The notes under the pieces: model-generated
Told to the model about the DNA's origin: nothing
The model's input: only the letters and a program-made list of their open reading frames with translations
Databases searched by the model: none
DNA from: Hyphomicrobiales bacterium
Lineage (GTDB): Bacteria; Pseudomonadota; Alphaproteobacteria; Rhizobiales; Afifellaceae
Assembly (NCBI GenBank): GCA_013812985.1
Contig: JACCSN010000242.1
Coordinates: 1-5,762, forward strand
DNA: 5,762 nucleotides
Direction: 5' to 3'
Shown here: positions 4,829-5,762 of the stretch, one piece after another
Position numbering within the stretch: the stretch's first letter is position 1
Layout of the letters: each line of letters begins with the position of its first letter
Made by a program: the position numbers and the translations under genes

Positions 4829-5762
4829 ATGAGCCCGATCCAGCAGGCCATCGAACTTGTCTTTCAATGGGACGTCCTGGTGACGATCCTGGGCGCGTCG
4901 ATCTTCGGTCTGTTCGTCGGCGCGATCCCGGGCTTGACCGCGACGATGGCGATCGCGCTCCTTGTTCCGGTAACCTTTTTCATGGATCCGGTGCCCGCCG
5001 TCGGTGCGATGGTCGCGTGCTCGGCCATGGCCATATTCGCCGGCGACATCCCGGCGACGCTCTTGCGCATGCCCGGCACGCCGTCATCGGCCGCCTATAC
5101 GGACGAAGCCTACGCCATGACGCTGAAGGGAGAGGCGGAGCTTGCGCTGGGCGCCAACCTGCTGTTCTCGGCGTTGGGCGGCCTTTTCGGCACGGCCGTC
5201 CTGATCCTCGCCGCGCCTTACCTCGCCGAGGTCGCGCTGAAATTCTCCTCGTTCGAATATTTCTGGATGGCGTTGCTCGGCCTGACCTGCGCCGCCTTCA
5301 TCGGCTCAGCCTCGCGCGTGAAGGGGGCGGTCAGCCTGCTCATCGGGCTCTTCGTCGCGACGATCGGCCTGAACAATCCCGCGGCCGTGCCGCGTTTCAC
5401 CTTCGGCAGCATCGACATGCTCGGCGGGATCGATTTCATCGCGGCGATGATCGGGCTTTTCGCCGTCTCGGAGGTGCTGCGCAGCGTCGCCACCGGAGTC
5501 AAGAGCCTGCCGGTGGCGCAGGCGAGCATCGGCAACCTGTTCACCGGCTGGGGCCGGCTGGTGGTGACCTATTGGCGCCAGCAGGTTCGCGGCAACGTGC
5601 TCGGCGTTGTCATCGGGGCGTTGCCCGGCGCCGGCGCCGACATCGCCGCCTGGGTCGCCTACGCCGTCAGCAAGCGCCTGTCGCGCAACCCGGAAAAATA
5701 CGGCACCGGCCACATCGAGGGGATCATCGAGTCCACCTCCGCCAACAATTCCGCGCTGGGCG
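4829..5762 (+). CDS. tctA: Tripartite tricarboxylate transporter large permease subunit TctA; C-terminus outside window
   Basis: Large multi-span inner-membrane subunit that forms the ion-coupled solute channel. 311 codons are read with no stop; the family is about 500 aa, so roughly 190 residues lie to the right. Conserved blocks: GAIPGLTATMAIALLVP (31-47), LLRMPGTPSSAAYTDEAYAM (78-97), KGEAELALGANLLFSALGGL (100-119), TIGLNNPAAVPRFTFG (178-193), IGLFAVSEVL (208-217), GALPGAGADIAAWVAY (263-278) and EGIIESTSANNSALG (297-311). The two PGL/PGAG glycine-proline motifs are the signature halves of the internal repeat. Compared with the family pattern as I recall it, D-G-Y becomes D-E-A-Y after GTPSS, GLDP becomes GLNN, and the usual APEAANN is ESTSANN. 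These may reflect a divergent substrate branch. ATG 4829 follows the tctB stop by 4 bp; a GGTGGTGG stretch within the end of tctB (from 4814) is the only ribosome-site-like sequence. Confidence 0.95.
   Translation, partial: MSPIQQAIELVFQWDVLVTILGASIFGLFVGAIPGLTATMAIALLVPVTFFMDPVPAVGAMVACSAMAIFAGDIPATLLRMPGTPSSAAYTDEAYAMTLKGEAELALGANLLFSALGGLFGTAVLILAAPYLAEVALKFSSFEYFWMALLGLTCAAFIGSASRVKGAVSLLIGLFVATIGLNNPAAVPRFTFGSIDMLGGIDFIAAMIGLFAVSEVLRSVATGVKSLPVAQASIGNLFTGWGRLVVTYWRQQVRGNVLGVVIGALPGAGADIAAWVAYAVSKRLSRNPEKYGTGHIEGIIESTSANNSALG

Noticed and set aside
4183..4851. 222-aa minus-strand open frame over tctB
   Set aside because: Highly charged Arg/Asp/Glu-rich translation is the antisense of a hydrophobic membrane protein; TctB motifs are clear on the other strand.

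Overview
The window reads as an accessory catabolic locus of a high-G+C proteobacterium. Codon third positions are strongly G/C-rich. The gene families (tripartite tricarboxylate transporter, Bug/TctC receptors, a DmlA/TtuC-type dehydrogenase, a LysR regulator) suggest an alphaproteobacterium, for example a rhizobial or rhodobacterial relative. That placement is inference from style and content, not from a marker gene. I see no rRNA, tRNA, CRISPR array, insertion sequence or phage gene.

Layout. Reading leftward on the minus strand from about 1801 are a periplasmic TctC/Bug-family solute receptor (815-1801) and then the first 245 codons of a decarboxylating D-malate/tartrate dehydrogenase (1-736; its end lies outside the window). 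Diverging from the receptor is a LysR-type regulator (1947-2861, plus strand) whose effector domain resembles the HypT/YjiE branch. A 372-bp stretch (2862-3233) follows. It holds a possible decayed minus-strand gene fragment, a candidate sigma70-type promoter with a flanking dyad, and a leader with hairpins. Then comes a complete three-part transporter operon on the plus strand: a second TctC/Bug receptor (3234-4211), the small membrane subunit TctB (4354-4824), and the large membrane subunit TctA (4829 to the right edge, truncated by the window).

How the parts may work together. The genes fit an uptake-and-use module for a small hydroxy-dicarboxylate such as D-malate or tartrate. A receptor binds the acid in the periplasm, TctA/TctB import it with an ion gradient, and the dehydrogenase oxidises and decarboxylates it in the cytoplasm (D-malate to pyruvate and CO2). 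The LysR protein is placed to control the divergent receptor-dehydrogenase operon and perhaps the transporter. There are two distinct receptors and only one visible permease, so the receptor next to the dehydrogenase may share the TctAB channel. Each receptor gene is followed by a strong G+C hairpin before the next gene, a plausible device for making more receptor than downstream protein. The families are known; the arrangement, the two-receptor design and the intergenic structures are the parts worth a second look.
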